Positions 40,701 through 50,742 of a stretch of 64,000 bases of DNA are shown piece by piece. How positions within the stretch are numbered: position 1 is the first letter of the stretch; the number at the start of each line of letters is the position of its first letter. Origin of the DNA: Vibrio nereis NBRC 15637 (lineage in GTDB: Bacteria; Pseudomonadota; Gammaproteobacteria; Enterobacterales; Vibrionaceae); assembly GCF_001591105.1 (NCBI RefSeq), contig NZ_BCUD01000008.1, forward strand, positions 143,865 through 207,864. The letters are read 5' to 3'. Under the pieces are notes generated by a model. It worked only from the letters and a program-made list of their open reading frames with translations, made no database searches and was not told the DNA's origin. The translations under genes were made by a program, and so were the position numbers.

Positions 40701-42243
40701 CATTTTGCGCAACGTGTTCCGCGTTACGTGCTTTTTGTAGCACTTGCTTCGCGTGGCCAGCGGCTTCTTTTCGCTCTACCTGCCCAACAATGCTTTGCAC
40801 CAACTTCAGTGCTGTATCAAACTGCTGCGCCGCCGCTGATGACATATCCAACTTGTGCTTAACCGAAAGCAGTGTGTTGGTATTTTCAGACTCTTGGGTC
40901 TTAAGGTCAGAAACCAGCGTCTGGGCACTTTCCGCTGTCAGGCTTTCATCATCCAGCAACTGTTTGGCTTTTTCTAACGCTTGTACCGCTTGCTGATATT
41001 GCAACGCGCGTGTTTGCTGCACGTCCAACGCTTGTTGGTAATCTGCCAGCTGAGTTTTCAGGCTGTCGACTTCTTCTTCAGAAACGGTGGCTTGTTCTTC
41101 TGCCATCAGCACACGTTCTTGTGCTTCTTCCACCACCATCACTTGCTCTTCAAGGCGCTCACTCAGCTCCTCAAGATCTTCCTGATAGCGGGAAATTTTC
41201 TCTTGCTGACGCAAGGCATTTTGCACAAGCTGTAGGTGGTCCGATGCAGCTTGATAGTCTTGCTCTAGTGCAGATTCAGACTCGACAAGCAGCTCTAACT
41301 CTTCCTGAACTCGATTCAGTAAGTTGTTTTGTTCAACCAGCGTCTCACGTGAACCAAACAGTTCTGAACGTAGAGCCAGTGTTTTATCTAGCTTATTGCG
41401 ACGATCATTGGCATGGCGCATGTAGTCAGCTGCCACGTAGTTCGTCGATTCAGTGATCAGGTGTTTGAATAGGTCACGGTCCGCCTGCGTGGTTTTGATC
41501 GCTTCTAACGTCATGCGGTTTTCACGCAGCGCCGATTCCATATCTTGGAATGCTTTCTTCACACCACCGTTTTGAGGCAGAAGATAATCACGCAGAGAAC
41601 GGGTAATAGCACTTGAAATACCGCCGTACAGGGAGGCTTCGATCAAGCGATAGAATTTAGAACGGTCGCTAGAGTTACGCAGTTTCTTCGGCACAACACC
41701 AAACTCAAACATTTGAGCGTGATATTCCACAATTGATGAGAAGGATTTGAACTGCACACCTTCAAATTCTGCAATCGCGTCTTTCACTTCATTGATTTGA
41801 CGGACACGCGCTTGAGTAGCCGAAACGCTTTCAACCAACACATCGGTCGGTTTTACGTGGCTTGGAAGGCCTTGGATAACAAAAGGTTTGATGTCTACTT
41901 TCTTATCACGGCCTGCGACTTGCTGCAGTTTTACCGCAAAAAGCAGACGCTGGTTACGAGAGTTAACCACATCCAGTGCCGCATAACACGCACCTGGCTG
42001 GAGCTTACCGTACAGACCTTTATCACGAGAAGATTGGCTACTGCCCGCTTCTGTCGTGTTACGGAAATGCAGCAGCGTTTGATCGGGGATCAAAGCGGTA
42101 ATAAAGGCCGCCATTGTGGTGGACTTACCCGCACCGTTACCACCAGATAACGTTGTTACCAAACCATCAATATCAAAGGTACGAGCAAAGAAGCCGTTCC
42201 AGTTCACCATGGTCAGCGATTGATATTTACCACGTTCAATCAT
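37786..42243 (-). CDS. mukB: Chromosome partition protein MukB
   Basis: MukB is the SMC-like ATPase of the gammaproteobacterial condensin MukBEF, which organises and segregates the chromosome. The 1485-aa protein has an N-terminal head with Walker [10 protein letters not shown] (34-42), two long coiled-coil arms (about 280-640 and 790-1130) around a hinge near 670-780, and a C-terminal head with the signature [11 protein letters not shown] and Walker [12 protein letters not shown]. Its length matches E. coli (1486). Its start overlaps the mukE stop by 4 bp (ATGA). Confidence 0.98.
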   Translation of the reverse strand: MIERGKYQSLTMVNWNGFFARTFDIDGLVTTLSGGNGAGKSTTMAAFITALIPDQTLLHFRNTTEAGSSQSSRDKGLYGKLQPGACYAALDVVNSRNQRLLFAVKLQQVAGRDKKVDIKPFVIQGLPSHVKPTDVLVESVSATQARVRQINEVKDAIAEFEGVQFKSFSSIVEYHAQMFEFGVVPKKLRNSSDRSKFYRLIEASLYGGISSAITRSLRDYLLPQNGGVKKAFQDMESALRENRMTLEAIKTTQADRDLFKHLITESTNYVAADYMRHANDRRNKLDKTLALRSELFGSRETLVEQNNLLNRVQEELELLVESESALEQDYQAASDHLQLVQNALRQQEKISRYQEDLEELSERLEEQVMVVEEAQERVLMAEEQATVSEEEVDSLKTQLADYQQALDVQQTRALQYQQAVQALEKAKQLLDDESLTAESAQTLVSDLKTQESENTNTLLSVKHKLDMSSAAAQQFDTALKLVQSIVGQVERKEAAGHAKQVLQKARNAEHVAQNEQQWRAQHRDLERSLNQQRQARELVDGYRKQHHVELTDEIAFEQERERHAMQIESLEMAQEDIREERSEQRRIEQDSASEIRKLEAIAPTWIAANDALETLREQSGAELHDSQAVMSQMQVVLEQEKQQSLAKDKLAERRAQLENEIERLASPGGSNDSRLKGLADTLGGVLLSEIYDDITIDDAPYFSAMYGPARHAIVVSDLSGIEEKLVELDDCPEDLYIIEGDVDAFDDSSFNAEELEGAVCVRMNERQMRYSRLPEIPLFGRAAREQRLELLRVERDEVVEQHAKAAFDSQKLQRLYQAFNSFVAKHIQVAFESDPEQALAGLREKRNHVVRLLADLDAKEQQQRSQLQSSKQALSALDKLAPHMALIEDETLQARFDELEEKITQLSEAKAFLNSHGKALAELEKVATALEADPEQFDALEAEYKAADQRLQDLKKQIFALSDLVERRHYFAYSDSVDLLNKSSELSEQLKSKLVQAERARTRAREELKQSQGQINQYNQVLASLKSSHQAKLETVQEFKQELQEFGVNADEGAEERAMRRRDELQERLHTSRSRKSEYERTITSTELEMKGLAKRLKKVQKEYAELRKFVVAAKAGWCSVLRLARENDVERRLHKRELAYMSADELRSMSDKSLGALRLAVADNDDLRDALRLSEDNARPERKVLFYIAVYQHLRERIRQDIIHTDDPVEAIEEMEVELARLTEELTQRENRLAISSESAASIIKKTIQREQNRIRMLNQGLSNIGFGQVKGVRLNVKIRESHEILLHGLASQQEQHKDLFETSRYTFSEAMAKLFQRVNPHIDMGQRSPQVLGEELLDYRNYLELSVEVNRGSDGWLQAESGALSTGEAIGTGQSILLMVVQSWEEESRRLRSKDIVPCRLLFLDEAARLDAKSISTLFELCDRLDMQLLIAAPENISPEKGTTYKLVRKVFKDHEHVHVVGLRGFGQTEKPKSEAQELIEEL

Positions 42244-42971
42244 GCTTCACCTTCTTCTACAGTTTCTTCTAGGACTTGCTCATGTTCGTCGCTTTCTTCT
42301 TCTGAAAGCAGGCTACCTTGGCTTGGCTCTTTGGTATGCACAACGGCCTCACCGTCACGGATCAGACGTAACTGTGCTTCACGCATATCATCACCCACGC
42401 GCACATCGGCACCAAAGCGGAACACGGATTCGCTAATGCTGAATTTACCCGTTTCGCCGATATTGATGATCATACCTAGGCGACGCAGACGACGCAGAGA
42501 CGTGCGCACTTTTTCAAACAGCTTTTCTTTATCAAGGTCAGAGCCATTAGCGCGGTTTGTCGCCAGCTTGATGAGTTTCTTCTCGTCAGCCAGCGCGATG
42601 AGTTCTTCATACAATTCTTGATTGGTGAAGATACCTTCATGAGCTAAACGTTCTGGGCTTAGGTAAAGGAAACACAACACCTTACCCACCAGCATGTCCA
42701 GCTCTGATAATACGCTTCGGCCAATCAAAGACGTAGAACGCGGACGAAGGTAAAAGAAACCTTCCGGAGCTTTCACCAGTTCAGTGTTGTAGCGTTGATA
42801 AAAAGATGAAAGCTCTACTTCAAAATCAGACAACAACGCGTGGTTGTCTAAATCTTCACTAGAGATATGACGCCCAGCTCGCAGCATGCTATCCAACGCT
42901 GGGAACAGAGGGTTAGAAATTGCTTTTACCAGATTTTCTGGCATGTATTCATTAGTATCGGTCGATGACAT
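42240..42971 (-). CDS. mukE: Chromosome partition protein MukE
   Basis: MukE is the winged-helix subunit that bridges MukF and MukB. The 243-aa protein starts at ATG 42971 ([20 protein letters not shown]) with an AAAGG site upstream; the frame is open to a TTG at 42992, which is less likely. Conserved stretches include [15 protein letters not shown] and [20 protein letters not shown]; the C-terminal tail is acidic ([20 protein letters not shown]). It overlaps mukF by 20 bp and mukB by 4 bp, implying coupled translation for fixed stoichiometry. Confidence 0.96.
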   Translation of the reverse strand: MSSTDTNEYMPENLVKAISNPLFPALDSMLRAGRHISSEDLDNHALLSDFEVELSSFYQRYNTELVKAPEGFFYLRPRSTSLIGRSVLSELDMLVGKVLCFLYLSPERLAHEGIFTNQELYEELIALADEKKLIKLATNRANGSDLDKEKLFEKVRTSLRRLRRLGMIINIGETGKFSISESVFRFGADVRVGDDMREAQLRLIRDGEAVVHTKEPSQGSLLSEEESDEHEQVLEETVEEGEA

Positions 42972-44289
42972 TTGCTTGTACCTTTGCCCCAAATTCGTTG
43001 ATCGCTTGCCAGTCTGGTTGAATCGCTTGATAGTCGGATTCTGAGTAACCTAAACGAACCGCCTGATCGACGACAATGCGGGCTAAATCAAAGTGATGAG
43101 TGCGCGGGTGCTGGGCAAGGTAGTCTCGCAGTACAGCCCCAAGGTCAATGGGTGTACCTTGCTCTTTGTGCACTCTCAGCATGTCTGCAATGCGCTCAGA
43201 TAACTCATCATTGACTTGTTGAAACTCTTCGTATTCCACTTCCATTGGCACCTGACCCGTCACTTCATCGTCACGCAGTACCAGGGCTTCATCACGAAGG
43301 TCACTGAGCCTTTCTACATCTGCATAAGTCAGATACCAAGGCATATCGAAGTAATCTTTTATCGATTGACGTAAACGCGTACTGAAGGCACGGTTCTTAT
43401 CCATATCGATGGCCGTACGAATAAACTTGTGAACGTGACGGTCGTAGCCTATCCACAGGTCAATCGCTTGCTGACCCCAACTGGTGATTCGATCCAGTTT
43501 CATCTGCAAGCCAAATAGCGCTTCTTCAATAAATTCCAGTTCATCATCACCGTAGACGATTTCCTGAATATCGAGGATCTGAGTCTGTAACTCGTCACTC
43601 GCTGCTTGCAGCGTATCTTGAAGCTCTTTCAGTGTGGTGGATGTTTCAGACAGTAGCGCTTCACAGTTATTGATCGCATCACGCCAATCTTTATTAAGCA
43701 GGTCGGCAATCTGCTGTTTAACAGATTGTTGTTGCTCATCCATCACACGTTGGTTGAGATCGATTTGATCGAATATTTCCCCAACCGAATATTTGAGTAC
43801 GCCGTAAACATTCTTTTTCCAATGACCCGGTGTACCGCCCTTTTGTGCCGCTTCGATAGCTTTGGCCATCTCGCCTGCAACCATAGACAGTTGAATAGAA
43901 AGTCGTAGTTTGGAAAATTCTCGGTGACGTACGTAGTAGTCGGTGATACCGATTGCCAGAGGAGACAAGCGGTAAATGCTCGCGCCATCGGTAATTTCGC
44001 TGGTAAAACGACTCATTAATCGTTGTTTCACCAGTTCGTTAATGGCGTTGTTTGCCCGGAAAGCCGAAGCGTCTCCGGTTTCTTCAAATAGCCGAGTGAC
44101 GATAGAGAACGCATCATGCAGTTCACCTTCACCCAATTCTTCATCAAACCTTTCGTTGCTAAGTACGGCAATGGCGATCAGAAAAGCCAATCGTTCAGTC
44201 GTCAGGTTCAATGAGAAATCGTGCTGCTTCACCCAGCTGACCAATTCATCGATTGGTTGCTCTGCAGCATTGAGAGTCATCTCACTCAT
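42952..44289 (-). CDS. mukF: Chromosome partition protein MukF (kleisin)
   Basis: MukF is the kleisin subunit that closes the MukB ring and dimerises through its N-terminal winged-helix domain. The 445-aa protein begins [20 protein letters not shown] and continues with the helical segment [20 protein letters not shown] and a C-terminal winged helix. Its length is close to E. coli (440). It starts 2 bp after the cmoM stop, so cmoM-mukF-mukE-mukB is one operon, as in E. coli. Confidence 0.97.
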   Translation of the reverse strand: MSEMTLNAAEQPIDELVSWVKQHDFSLNLTTERLAFLIAIAVLSNERFDEELGEGELHDAFSIVTRLFEETGDASAFRANNAINELVKQRLMSRFTSEITDGASIYRLSPLAIGITDYYVRHREFSKLRLSIQLSMVAGEMAKAIEAAQKGGTPGHWKKNVYGVLKYSVGEIFDQIDLNQRVMDEQQQSVKQQIADLLNKDWRDAINNCEALLSETSTTLKELQDTLQAASDELQTQILDIQEIVYGDDELEFIEEALFGLQMKLDRITSWGQQAIDLWIGYDRHVHKFIRTAIDMDKNRAFSTRLRQSIKDYFDMPWYLTYADVERLSDLRDEALVLRDDEVTGQVPMEVEYEEFQQVNDELSERIADMLRVHKEQGTPIDLGAVLRDYLAQHPRTHHFDLARIVVDQAVRLGYSESDYQAIQPDWQAINEFGAKVQANVIDRY

Positions 44290-44291
44290 TG

Positions 44292-45083
44292 TTATTCCTG
44301 TTTTTCTTTCTTTTTAGCCCATACATGAATGTAACGGCCTAATGAGAGGTATGGCTCTTGTCGACAAAGTTGCTTTTCGAGTGCCAACACATCTTCATAC
44401 TGGTAATCGCCTGTGTATTGCATATTTCCAATGTAATCACTAAAACAGCGGATACCTGATTTACCACAGATTTCAAAACCTGCGTCTTCGATCCATTGGT
44501 AGACGTCTTCAGGTTTCAAGCCTTTCTGTGGCTGTAATTTAAATCTTTTACGGTGCGGCATTCCTTCTAGCACATGAGGGATATTGCCGCACACAACATT
44601 TTTGTACACCAGCCCATGATGGTTATAGAACATGATGGATGCCGCCCCACCCGTTTTCACTTGCTGTAGTACTGTTTCCAATGCTGATTTAGGATCCGCC
44701 AGCCACTCCATAACCGCATGGAACATGACCACATCGACTTTATCTGTCAGATGGTTTTCTATCATTTGGACGGGCGAATGAATCAGGCGATACTGCTCAA
44801 GCAGGCCATTTTTTTCAATATCCTGTTTTGCTAACTGCAACATTTCCGAAGATAGATCACATAACGAGATATGGTGTCCGAGCTTGGCAAGCTTTTGTGA
44901 CATTTGTGCTAAACCGCCACCCGCATCTAAGACTTCGAGCGATTGTTCCTGCCCACCCACTTTGGCTAGTAATTGCTCTAAATCTTCCCAAACAATGACT
45001 TGACGTATTTCGCCTTTGTCAGAGCCATATATGTTTTTTGCAAATTTGTGGGCAATATCGTCGAAATTGCGGTCTTCAGTCAC
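44292..45083 (-). CDS. cmoM: tRNA cmo5U methyltransferase CmoM (SmtA)
   Basis: CmoM methylates cmo5U34 in some tRNAs to the methyl ester mcmo5U, using SAM. The 263-aa protein has the start [20 protein letters not shown], the SAM-binding motif [18 protein letters not shown] and [16 protein letters not shown]. It heads the mukFEB operon (formerly smtA). The two upstream enzymes of the same modification, CmoA and CmoB, are 10 kb away in this window. elyC is divergent. Confidence 0.95.
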   Translation of the reverse strand: MTEDRNFDDIAHKFAKNIYGSDKGEIRQVIVWEDLEQLLAKVGGQEQSLEVLDAGGGLAQMSQKLAKLGHHISLCDLSSEMLQLAKQDIEKNGLLEQYRLIHSPVQMIENHLTDKVDVVMFHAVMEWLADPKSALETVLQQVKTGGAASIMFYNHHGLVYKNVVCGNIPHVLEGMPHRKRFKLQPQKGLKPEDVYQWIEDAGFEICGKSGIRCFSDYIGNMQYTGDYQYEDVLALEKQLCRQEPYLSLGRYIHVWAKKKEKQE

Positions 45084-45196
45084 AGCAGCTTAAGGTATTA
45101 TGTCCAATCGTGCTGCTATTCTGTCACAAGAAAAGCAGGAATAAAGAGGGTTTCTCTTAAAAAATAATCAACTGATGTTTTTTCGGGCTATTTAGT

Positions 45197-46000
45197 ATGT
45201 TTGAGCTGAAAAAAGTGCTGTCTTCACTCCTTATGCCATTACCTGCAATGCTTATCATCGGTATTGCGGGCTTGATGTTAATTATGTTTACAAGGAATCA
45301 GAAGACAGGCTGTTTTATCGTCCTTTTCTCGTTCATTGGTATTTTCCTCATCGCATTTCAACCTGTTTCTTCCAGACTCCTGATGCCTCTCGAACGTCAA
45401 TACACTGCATTTTTTCCGGTAGACGAATCGATTGACTACGTCATGGTGCTTGGCAGCGGACATGTTGTCGATGATGAAATCCCACCAACCTCTGAGCTAA
45501 GCCGCACAGGTTTAATGCGTCTGACAGAAGGGATCCGTATTATGCGCATTTATCCTGGCTCAAAGCTGATTCTGTCTGGCTATTCGGGCGGTTCTGAAGT
45601 CAGCAATGCGCGGATGATGGCAAAGGTCGCCTTAGAGCTTGGGGTCGCCAAGTCTGACATTATTCTTTTAGAAACGGCGAAAGATACTTGGGAAGAAGCG
45701 CGTCAGGCTGCAGCGTTTGTCAGTTATAAAAAACTGATCCTAGTCACCTCGGCTAGCCACATGGAGCGCGCACTGAATGAGTTTCACGCGGCGGGTTTGA
45801 ATCCATACCCTGCACCAACCAATTACCTTGCTCATCAAAATGTGACTCAGCCTTGGGTTAAGTACACACCTAAAGCGGTTTACCTAGAACAAACTGAGCG
45901 CTACTGGCACGAAACGCTAGGTCGCTTATGGCAAACACTACGCGATTGGATATCGAAGCCTGACAAAGCCAGCTTGCCTGTTACTGAAAATGAGGAATAA
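45197..46000 (+). CDS. elyC: Envelope biogenesis factor ElyC
   Basis: ElyC is a DUF218-family inner-membrane protein needed for normal peptidoglycan synthesis at low temperature in E. coli. The 267-aa protein has two N-terminal hydrophobic helices (about 12-32 and 37-58) and the DUF218 domain with VMVLGSGHVVDDEIPPTSEL, LILSGYSGGS, AKDTWEEARQA and LVTSASHMERAL. It is divergent from cmoM-mukFEB, the same arrangement as in E. coli (ycbC). A strong terminator follows. Confidence 0.92.
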   Translation: MFELKKVLSSLLMPLPAMLIIGIAGLMLIMFTRNQKTGCFIVLFSFIGIFLIAFQPVSSRLLMPLERQYTAFFPVDESIDYVMVLGSGHVVDDEIPPTSELSRTGLMRLTEGIRIMRIYPGSKLILSGYSGGSEVSNARMMAKVALELGVAKSDIILLETAKDTWEEARQAAAFVSYKKLILVTSASHMERALNEFHAAGLNPYPAPTNYLAHQNVTQPWVKYTPKAVYLEQTERYWHETLGRLWQTLRDWISKPDKASLPVTENEE

Positions 46001-46002
46001 AA

Positions 46003-46034
46003 AAATACCGAGGTGAAAGCCTCGGTATTTTTTT
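46003..46034. terminator. Bidirectional terminator between elyC and torR
   Basis: AAATACCGAGG (46003-46013) pairs with CCTCGGTATTT (46020-46030) around a 6-base loop, with A and T runs outside. Confidence 0.92.
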
Positions 46035-46053
46035 ATCTGATTGTTTTACCCGC

Positions 46054-46767
46054 TTAGTCACCCGCAAACATGTACCCTTCGCCGTGTACCGTAACGAAGA
46101 TTTGTGGGTTCTTAGGGTCGAACTCCATCTTGGCACGCATGCGACGGATCAACACATCAATCGTACGATCGTTCGGGGCATCTACTCGGTGGCTGATCAT
46201 ATTCAAAATTCGCTCACGACTCAGTACCTGTCTAGGGTGCGACGATAATGCTACCAACAACTCATATTCCGCTTTGGTTAATTTGACAGGTTCACCGGCA
46301 TGGCTTAAGGCGCGGCGCTGAATATCAAATGTCCACTCTCCAAAGCGAACAACGTGTTCATCCTGTTTGGTGTCATCAATGACCCCTGAAGCACTGCGCG
46401 CGTTTGAAATTCGCCACAATAAGTTTTTTACGCGCACCAAAAGCTCTCTAAGCTCAAATGGCTTGGTTACGTAATCATCGGCGCCCATTTCTAGGCCAAC
46501 AATTTTATCAATGCTATCCGTGCGTCCTGTTACCAGGATAATCCCAATGTCTGATTTACTGCGCAGTTCGCGAGTTAGCATCAAACCATCCTCACCTGGA
46601 AGGTTGATATCTAGCATCACCAAATCTATCGCATTGTTCTGTAGCGATTCGCGCATTTCTTCGCCGCTTTCAGCTTCGCTTACTTGGTAACCTTCATTCT
46701 GAAAATAGCCAACGAGCTTGCTGCGAGTTACCGCGTCATCTTCTACAACTAGTACGTGATAGTTCAT
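46054..46767 (-). CDS. torR: Two-component response regulator TorR
   Basis: TorR is the OmpR-family regulator that switches on TMAO reductase genes. The 237-aa protein has a receiver domain with acidic pocket ED(9-10), phospho-acceptor D53 (MLDINLPGEDGLMLTREL) and K102 (VTKPFELREL), then an OmpR-type winged helix ending VTVHGEGYMFAGD. Similarity to E. coli TorR is strong across the linker (VRVKNLLWRI). It is divergent from torD; the sensor TorS is not in the window. The torECA operon it should control is 30 kb away. Confidence 0.92.
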   Translation of the reverse strand: MNYHVLVVEDDAVTRSKLVGYFQNEGYQVSEAESGEEMRESLQNNAIDLVMLDINLPGEDGLMLTRELRSKSDIGIILVTGRTDSIDKIVGLEMGADDYVTKPFELRELLVRVKNLLWRISNARSASGVIDDTKQDEHVVRFGEWTFDIQRRALSHAGEPVKLTKAEYELLVALSSHPRQVLSRERILNMISHRVDAPNDRTIDVLIRRMRAKMEFDPKNPQIFVTVHGEGYMFAGD

Positions 46768-47003
46768 TTACACCACTTATTTACATTGGTCATCGTATTA
46801 ATCTGTATTCTATTCATAACTAGTAACATTTCTAGTATTTGTCACTTTAAATCGAAGAAAGATGATTTTTTATTGATTCAAAACAAACCCCGCTGTCCCG
46901 TTCATTTTTATTTATATTCAATCTTAATCTAGCACAAGCGGCATTATCGCTATTCATTTTTATTCTGTAGACTACACAACAGTTATCTTAGGAGTCTCAC
47001 CTA
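46768..47003. promoter_or_regulatory. torR-torD divergent promoter region with candidate tor boxes
   Basis: The 236-bp AT-rich region carries repeats of a TTCAT-centred motif: CTATTCATAA near 46811-46820, CCGTTCATTT at 46898-46907 and GCTATTCATT at 46949-46958, each partly matching the tor box CTGTTCATAT. This suggests TorR binding and autoregulation, by consensus only. Confidence 0.4.
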
Positions 47004-47651
47004 ATGCAAGAAATTAAAGCATTCAATGAAAAACGCGCTGAAATCTATTGGTGGCTATCAAGCCTATTGGCAAGAGAGCTAACGCAAGAAGGCCTAGAAC
47101 AATATCATTCTGCAGAAATTCGTTCTTTTCTGTCAGGTCTTGGCGAAAATGAGTCGCTGAAACCTGCTGTTACAAAAGTCGTCGATACGCTCAATCGTCT
47201 ATTAGACAGAGATGATGCACAGCTAGAGTTGGCCGCTGACTTCTGTGACCTATTCCTAAAATCAGACAAAGACTCTGCCCTCCCATATGCGTCTATGTAC
47301 ATTGGTAAGTCTGGGTTATTGGATGATAAACCTGCACGAGAAATCGAAGCATTGATGCAAACTCGTGGTATCACCGTTGATAAAAATCTTAACGAGCCTG
47401 CAGATCATATCGCTATCGAACTAGATTTCTTAGGCAACTTAATCATTCTTTCCAATAAGTTAGATAATGAAAGTGAGCTAAACTCCGCTTTAGAGGAACA
47501 AGAGCACTTCATTCAACAACACTTGCTGAGTTGGGCACCACAGTTTTCTGCAAAATGTCAGAAACTGGATAAGTTTGGCTTTTACGCAGCGATCGTTCAA
47601 TTGCTTGTCTCTTTCCTAGAATTGGATTGCCGCTATCTAAACGGTGAATAG
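47004..47651 (+). CDS. torD: TorA-specific chaperone TorD
   Basis: TorD binds the Tat signal and core of TorA and helps insert the molybdenum cofactor before export. The 215-aa helical protein has the start [20 protein letters not shown], then [20 protein letters not shown] and the conserved [17 protein letters not shown] motif of the family. The start has a GGAG site 9 bp upstream. It is separated from torECA and lies next to torR, unlike E. coli where torD follows torA. A terminator follows. Confidence 0.93.
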   Translation: MQEIKAFNEKRAEIYWWLSSLLARELTQEGLEQYHSAEIRSFLSGLGENESLKPAVTKVVDTLNRLLDRDDAQLELAADFCDLFLKSDKDSALPYASMYIGKSGLLDDKPAREIEALMQTRGITVDKNLNEPADHIAIELDFLGNLIILSNKLDNESELNSALEEQEHFIQQHLLSWAPQFSAKCQKLDKFGFYAAIVQLLVSFLELDCRYLNGE

Positions 47652-47685
47652 AATCCCATATTCTTTGTGGGCTTTAATCTGATCA

Positions 47686-47717
47686 GCAAACCTTTTATTT
47701 GCTCTTAAAAGGTTTGC
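47686..47717. promoter_or_regulatory. 12-bp inverted repeat, possible PurR-related operator
   Basis: GCAAACCTTTTA (47686-47697) pairs perfectly with TAAAAGGTTTGC (47706-47717) around an 8-base centre, between torD and purR. The arm CAGCAAACCTTTTATT partly matches the PurR operator (ACGCAAACGTTTNCNT; ten of fourteen defined positions). No T run follows, so it is not an obvious terminator. Confidence 0.35.
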
Positions 47718-47732
47718 AGTCTAGAATCTTGG

Positions 47733-47748
47733 CCGCAAACGATAACAA
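47733..47748. promoter_or_regulatory. Candidate PurR operator upstream of purR
   Basis: CCGCAAACGATAACAA shares the CGCAAACG core of the PurR operator. It lies about 117 bp ahead of the purR start, consistent with the autoregulation known for purR in E. coli. Confidence 0.35.
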
Positions 47749-47764
47749 TGAACGAAATGAATAC

Positions 47765-47794
47765 AAACCGCTAAAAAAGCGGTTTTTGTGTTTC
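47765..47794 (+). terminator. Terminator between torD and purR
   Basis: AAACCGCT (47765-47772) pairs with AGCGGTTT (47778-47785), followed by a T-rich tail. Confidence 0.75.
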
Positions 47795-47864
47795 TGATAC
47801 TTTCTGCCAAATTATTCTAAACTTGAATATACCTCCGTGGCAGCTATCGACAGGACAGAACTCT

Positions 47865-48872
47865 ATGGCCACTATTAAAGACGTTGCCCGCTTAGCTGGT
47901 GTGTCAACGACAACGGTTTCACATGTAATTAATAAAACACGCTTTGTTGCTGAAGCTACTCAAGAAAAAGTAATGGAAGCAGTCAAAGAGCTAAACTACG
48001 CACCAAGTGCAGTTGCTCGTAGCTTAAAGTGCAACAGCACGCGAACCATTGGCATGCTAGTCACTCAGTCGACTAACTTATTCTTCTCAGAAGTTATCGA
48101 CGGTGTTGAAAGTTATTGTTACCGTCAGGGTTACACGCTAATCCTGTGTAATACAGGTGGTATCTACGAGAAACAGCGCGACTACATTCGTATGCTGGCA
48201 GAAAAGCGTGTCGATGGCATTCTTGTGATGTGCTCTGATCTGACTGAAGAACTGAGTGAAATGCTCGCACGTCACAAAGACATTCCTAAAGTTATCATGG
48301 ACTGGGGCCCAGAAAGCTCTCAAGCAGACAAAATCATTGATAACTCGGAAGAAGGTGGCTATTTGGCGACTAAGTACCTGATTGATCATGGTCATAAAGA
48401 CATTGCTTGTTTAAGTGGGCATTTTGAAAAACTCGCCTGTCAGGAACGTATCGCTGGTTACAGACGTGCGATGGAAGAAGCCAACTTAGCTGTTGATGAA
48501 GACTGGATTTTAGAAGGTAACTTCGAGTGTGACACCGCGGTACTGGCAGCAGATAAAATCGTCGCCATGGACAAAAAACCTTCAGCAGTTTTTTGCTTCA
48601 ATGACACGATGGCGCTTGGCCTGATGAGCAGACTGCAACAAAAAGGAATCCGCGTACCTGAAGACATGTCTGTGATTGGCTATGACAACATCGAGCTAGC
48701 AGAGTACTTCTCTCCACCATTGACGACTGTACACCAACCAAAACGCCGTGTTGGTAAAAACGCGTTTGAAATTCTTCTAGAGCGTATCAAAGACAAAGAA
48801 CACGAGAAGCGTGTATTTGAAATGCACCCAGAAATAGTGGAACGTTGCACAGTACGTGATTTGAATAAATAG
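47865..48872 (+). CDS. purR: Purine repressor PurR (LacI family)
   Basis: PurR represses purine synthesis genes when bound to hypoxanthine or guanine. The frame is open from 47823; the ATG at 47865 has an AGGA site and starts [20 protein letters not shown], the exact LacI-family helix-turn-helix, followed by the hinge helix ([12 protein letters not shown]). The 335-aa protein then has the sugar/purine-binding domain with [19 protein letters not shown] and [18 protein letters not shown]. Its length is close to E. coli PurR (341). Confidence 0.94.
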   Translation: MATIKDVARLAGVSTTTVSHVINKTRFVAEATQEKVMEAVKELNYAPSAVARSLKCNSTRTIGMLVTQSTNLFFSEVIDGVESYCYRQGYTLILCNTGGIYEKQRDYIRMLAEKRVDGILVMCSDLTEELSEMLARHKDIPKVIMDWGPESSQADKIIDNSEEGGYLATKYLIDHGHKDIACLSGHFEKLACQERIAGYRRAMEEANLAVDEDWILEGNFECDTAVLAADKIVAMDKKPSAVFCFNDTMALGLMSRLQQKGIRVPEDMSVIGYDNIELAEYFSPPLTTVHQPKRRVGKNAFEILLERIKDKEHEKRVFEMHPEIVERCTVRDLNK

Positions 48873-48879
48873 TCGAATT

Positions 48880-48918
48880 GTGCGTTTAACCCTTTGATTA
48901 ATTGATGGTTAAACGCAC
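48880..48918. repeat. 12-bp inverted repeat after purR
   Basis: GTGCGTTTAACC (48880-48891) pairs perfectly with GGTTAAACGCAC (48907-48918) around a 15-base loop. There is no T run on either strand, so it could be a weak terminator or mRNA-stabilising hairpin. Confidence 0.6.
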
Positions 48919-49009
48919 ACCACCCGCCCCTTTACTGAAGCAAGATCACATTTAAATGATGTCGTCATGATAATCTGAACGATTTTTATTTATCCTCTGA
49001 ATGTTCGAC

Positions 49010-49108
49010 CACAGCCACGAACAGGGCAAACTATTCCGAAAGGGTAGGACGCAAAGCCACCGGCCTTCAAGTACATTGTTACCAGGTAGCGGGGTTGCCG
49101 AACGGCAA
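49010..49108 (+). ncRNA. Cyclic-di-GMP-I (GEMM) riboswitch ahead of tfoY
   Basis: The conserved GEMM-I core is present in order: CACGAACAGGGCAAAC, the CCGAAAGG tetraloop arm, GGACGCAAAGCCACCGGCC, then GGTAGCGGGGTTGCCGAACGGCA. These are the P1a/P1b elements and the tetraloop-receptor parts that bind c-di-GMP. It lies on the plus strand 186 bp upstream of the tfoY start, the same arrangement as the well-studied Vc1 riboswitch of V. cholerae. The expression platform lies between 49109 and 49294; no classical terminator is obvious there. Confidence 0.93.
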
Positions 49109-49294
49109 GAGTGCAAATGCAATACTAAGAGAAACTTAACAAACCCTCTGTACTATTTAATTTGCGACAGAGGCTCAATCTTTACAGACTATTGCATATC
49201 TGTATGACACCATATTGACAAAGTATCTGCATAATTTTGCTAATCTCTCGGACCTGAATTGGTGGCGTATTGATATACACCGAGAAAAGACTGC
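49109..49294 (+). promoter_or_regulatory. tfoY leader with a probable internal promoter
   Basis: Between the riboswitch and tfoY are TTGACA (49215-49220) and, after 18 bases, GCTAAT (49239-49244), a good sigma-70 promoter downstream of the riboswitch. A dyad GGTG...CACC (49261-49281) lies close to the start codon. Transcripts from this promoter would lack the riboswitch. Two routes to tfoY expression are known in V. cholerae. Confidence 0.5.
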
Positions 49295-49888
49295 ATGGAT
49301 AAACCAATACTTAAAGACTCTATGAGGCTATTTCAGCGTCTAGGGAAAATCCACTCTCGCTCAATGTTTGGCGGCTTCGGCATCTTTGCCGATGATACGA
49401 TGTTTGCCCTTGTGGTAAACGACAAGCTGCACATTAGAGCAGATGATGAACTGACAAAGAAATTTAAGACATTAGGGCTTGAACCATACGTTTATAAAAA
49501 GCGTGGTTTCCCGGTAGTGACAAAGTACTTTGCTTTGACGGAAGACTGGTCAAATGACGCTCAGCGCACGCTTGATATCGCACAAGAAGCACTCGAAGCA
49601 GCCAAGCAAGATAAACAAGTTCAGGCACAAGCCAAGCCAAATCGTCTCAAAGACTTGCCTAACCTACGCCTAGCAACAGAGCGTATGTTGAAAAAAGCGG
49701 GTATCTCAGATGTCGAGTCGCTTGAAAAAGCAGGTGCTGTTGAGGCATTTAAAGCCATTCAATCGACGCACACATCCGATTTAAACATGGAGCTGCTTTG
49801 GGCTTTAGAGGGCGCGATCAATGGTACACACTGGTCTGTGATCCCCCAATCGCGCAGAGAAGAGTTACTCAGTATGTTAAATGACTAA
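49295..49888 (+). CDS. tfoY: TfoX-family regulator TfoY
   Basis: TfoY is the second TfoX-type regulator of vibrios; in V. cholerae it promotes motility and type VI secretion rather than the full competence program. The 197-aa protein has the TfoX N-terminal domain ([20 protein letters not shown], about residues 20-39) and the TfoX C-terminal domain ([20 protein letters not shown], about 129-148, then [15 protein letters not shown]). The riboswitch upstream separates it from tfoX. It is monocistronic with a terminator behind. Confidence 0.9.
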   Translation: MDKPILKDSMRLFQRLGKIHSRSMFGGFGIFADDTMFALVVNDKLHIRADDELTKKFKTLGLEPYVYKKRGFPVVTKYFALTEDWSNDAQRTLDIAQEALEAAKQDKQVQAQAKPNRLKDLPNLRLATERMLKKAGISDVESLEKAGAVEAFKAIQSTHTSDLNMELLWALEGAINGTHWSVIPQSRREELLSMLND

Positions 49889-49903
49889 GTTTAAAAAGTT
49901 CTG

Positions 49904-49934
49904 AAAAAGTCAGCCTCGTGCTGACTTTTTCTAT
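49904..49934 (+). terminator. tfoY terminator
   Basis: AAAAAGTCAGC (49904-49914) pairs with GCTGACTTTTT (49920-49930) around CTCGT, followed by more T-rich sequence. Confidence 0.9.
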
Positions 49935-50052
49935 TTTAGGGAAATTTTTTGCTTCCTAAGACGTTCTTATCCGGTATACAAAGTGGGAGCGTTATTCTTA
50001 TGATGGTTTCCCCACATTAAGCTGAATGCACTCTTTGACATAGGAAGCGGCA

Positions 50053-50742
50053 ATGAATAAAAAATTGATTCTGGGCTTATTTTTGGCTGGTCTCATCATC
50101 TTTTTAGCGATCAATTTTGGCCAATATTTCACATTGGAAAATGCCAAAGCTCAACAAATCGCTCTGGATGATTATATTCACGCTAATTTCGCCCTGGCAG
50201 CACTGATCTACTTCATCACTTATATCGCCATCACTGCATTCTCAATACCGGGGGCAGCTGTCGTAACTCTGTTGGGTGCGGCTCTATTTGGTTTCTGGAC
50301 AAGTTTACTGTTGGTTTCATTCGCCAGCACAATAGGCGCAACGCTGGCTTTTTTAAGTAGCCGTTTCTTGCTGAAGGAGTGGGTACAAACTAAGTTTGGC
50401 GAAAAGCTTCAAGCGATCAACCAAGGCGTTGAACGCGACGGTGCGTTCTATCTTTTCTCATTGCGCCTTATTCCGGTGTTTCCATTCTTCTTGATTAACC
50501 TTTTGATGGGCCTGACGCCAATCTCTGTCAGCCGTTACTATTTCGTCAGTCAATTAGGAATGTTGCCAGGCACCGCCGTCTATTTAAACGCAGGGACACA
50601 ATTGGCACAAATCGAGACGCTATCGGGCATTGTTTCCCCTTCTGTATTAGCTTCGTTTGCGCTACTGGGCCTGTTTCCTATCATTGTGAAGTGGTTAATG
50701 TCTAAGCTTAGATCACCACAACCTGACAATGGCCACTCTTAA
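50053..50742 (+). CDS. TVP38/TMEM64 (VTT-domain) membrane protein
   Basis: The 229-aa protein is an integral inner-membrane protein of the TVP38/TMEM64 group, related to DedA; members are linked to membrane lipid homeostasis but activity is not settled. It has about six hydrophobic segments, a central VTT region with SIPGAAVVTLLGAALFGFW and the conserved FSLRLIPVFPFFLINLLMGL. The start has a GGAAGCGGCA site. Its stop overlaps the next start by one base (TAATG). Confidence 0.85.
   Translation: MNKKLILGLFLAGLIIFLAINFGQYFTLENAKAQQIALDDYIHANFALAALIYFITYIAITAFSIPGAAVVTLLGAALFGFWTSLLLVSFASTIGATLAFLSSRFLLKEWVQTKFGEKLQAINQGVERDGAFYLFSLRLIPVFPFFLINLLMGLTPISVSRYYFVSQLGMLPGTAVYLNAGTQLAQIETLSGIVSPSVLASFALLGLFPIIVKWLMSKLRSPQPDNGHS

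Noticed and set aside
40318..41456. Several 80-150-codon plus-strand frames opposite mukB
   Set aside because: Antisense shadows of the coiled-coil coding sequence, with no start signals or family features.
49001..49207. 68-codon plus-strand frame at the riboswitch
   Set aside because: It covers the conserved riboswitch core; the translated sequence has no protein features.
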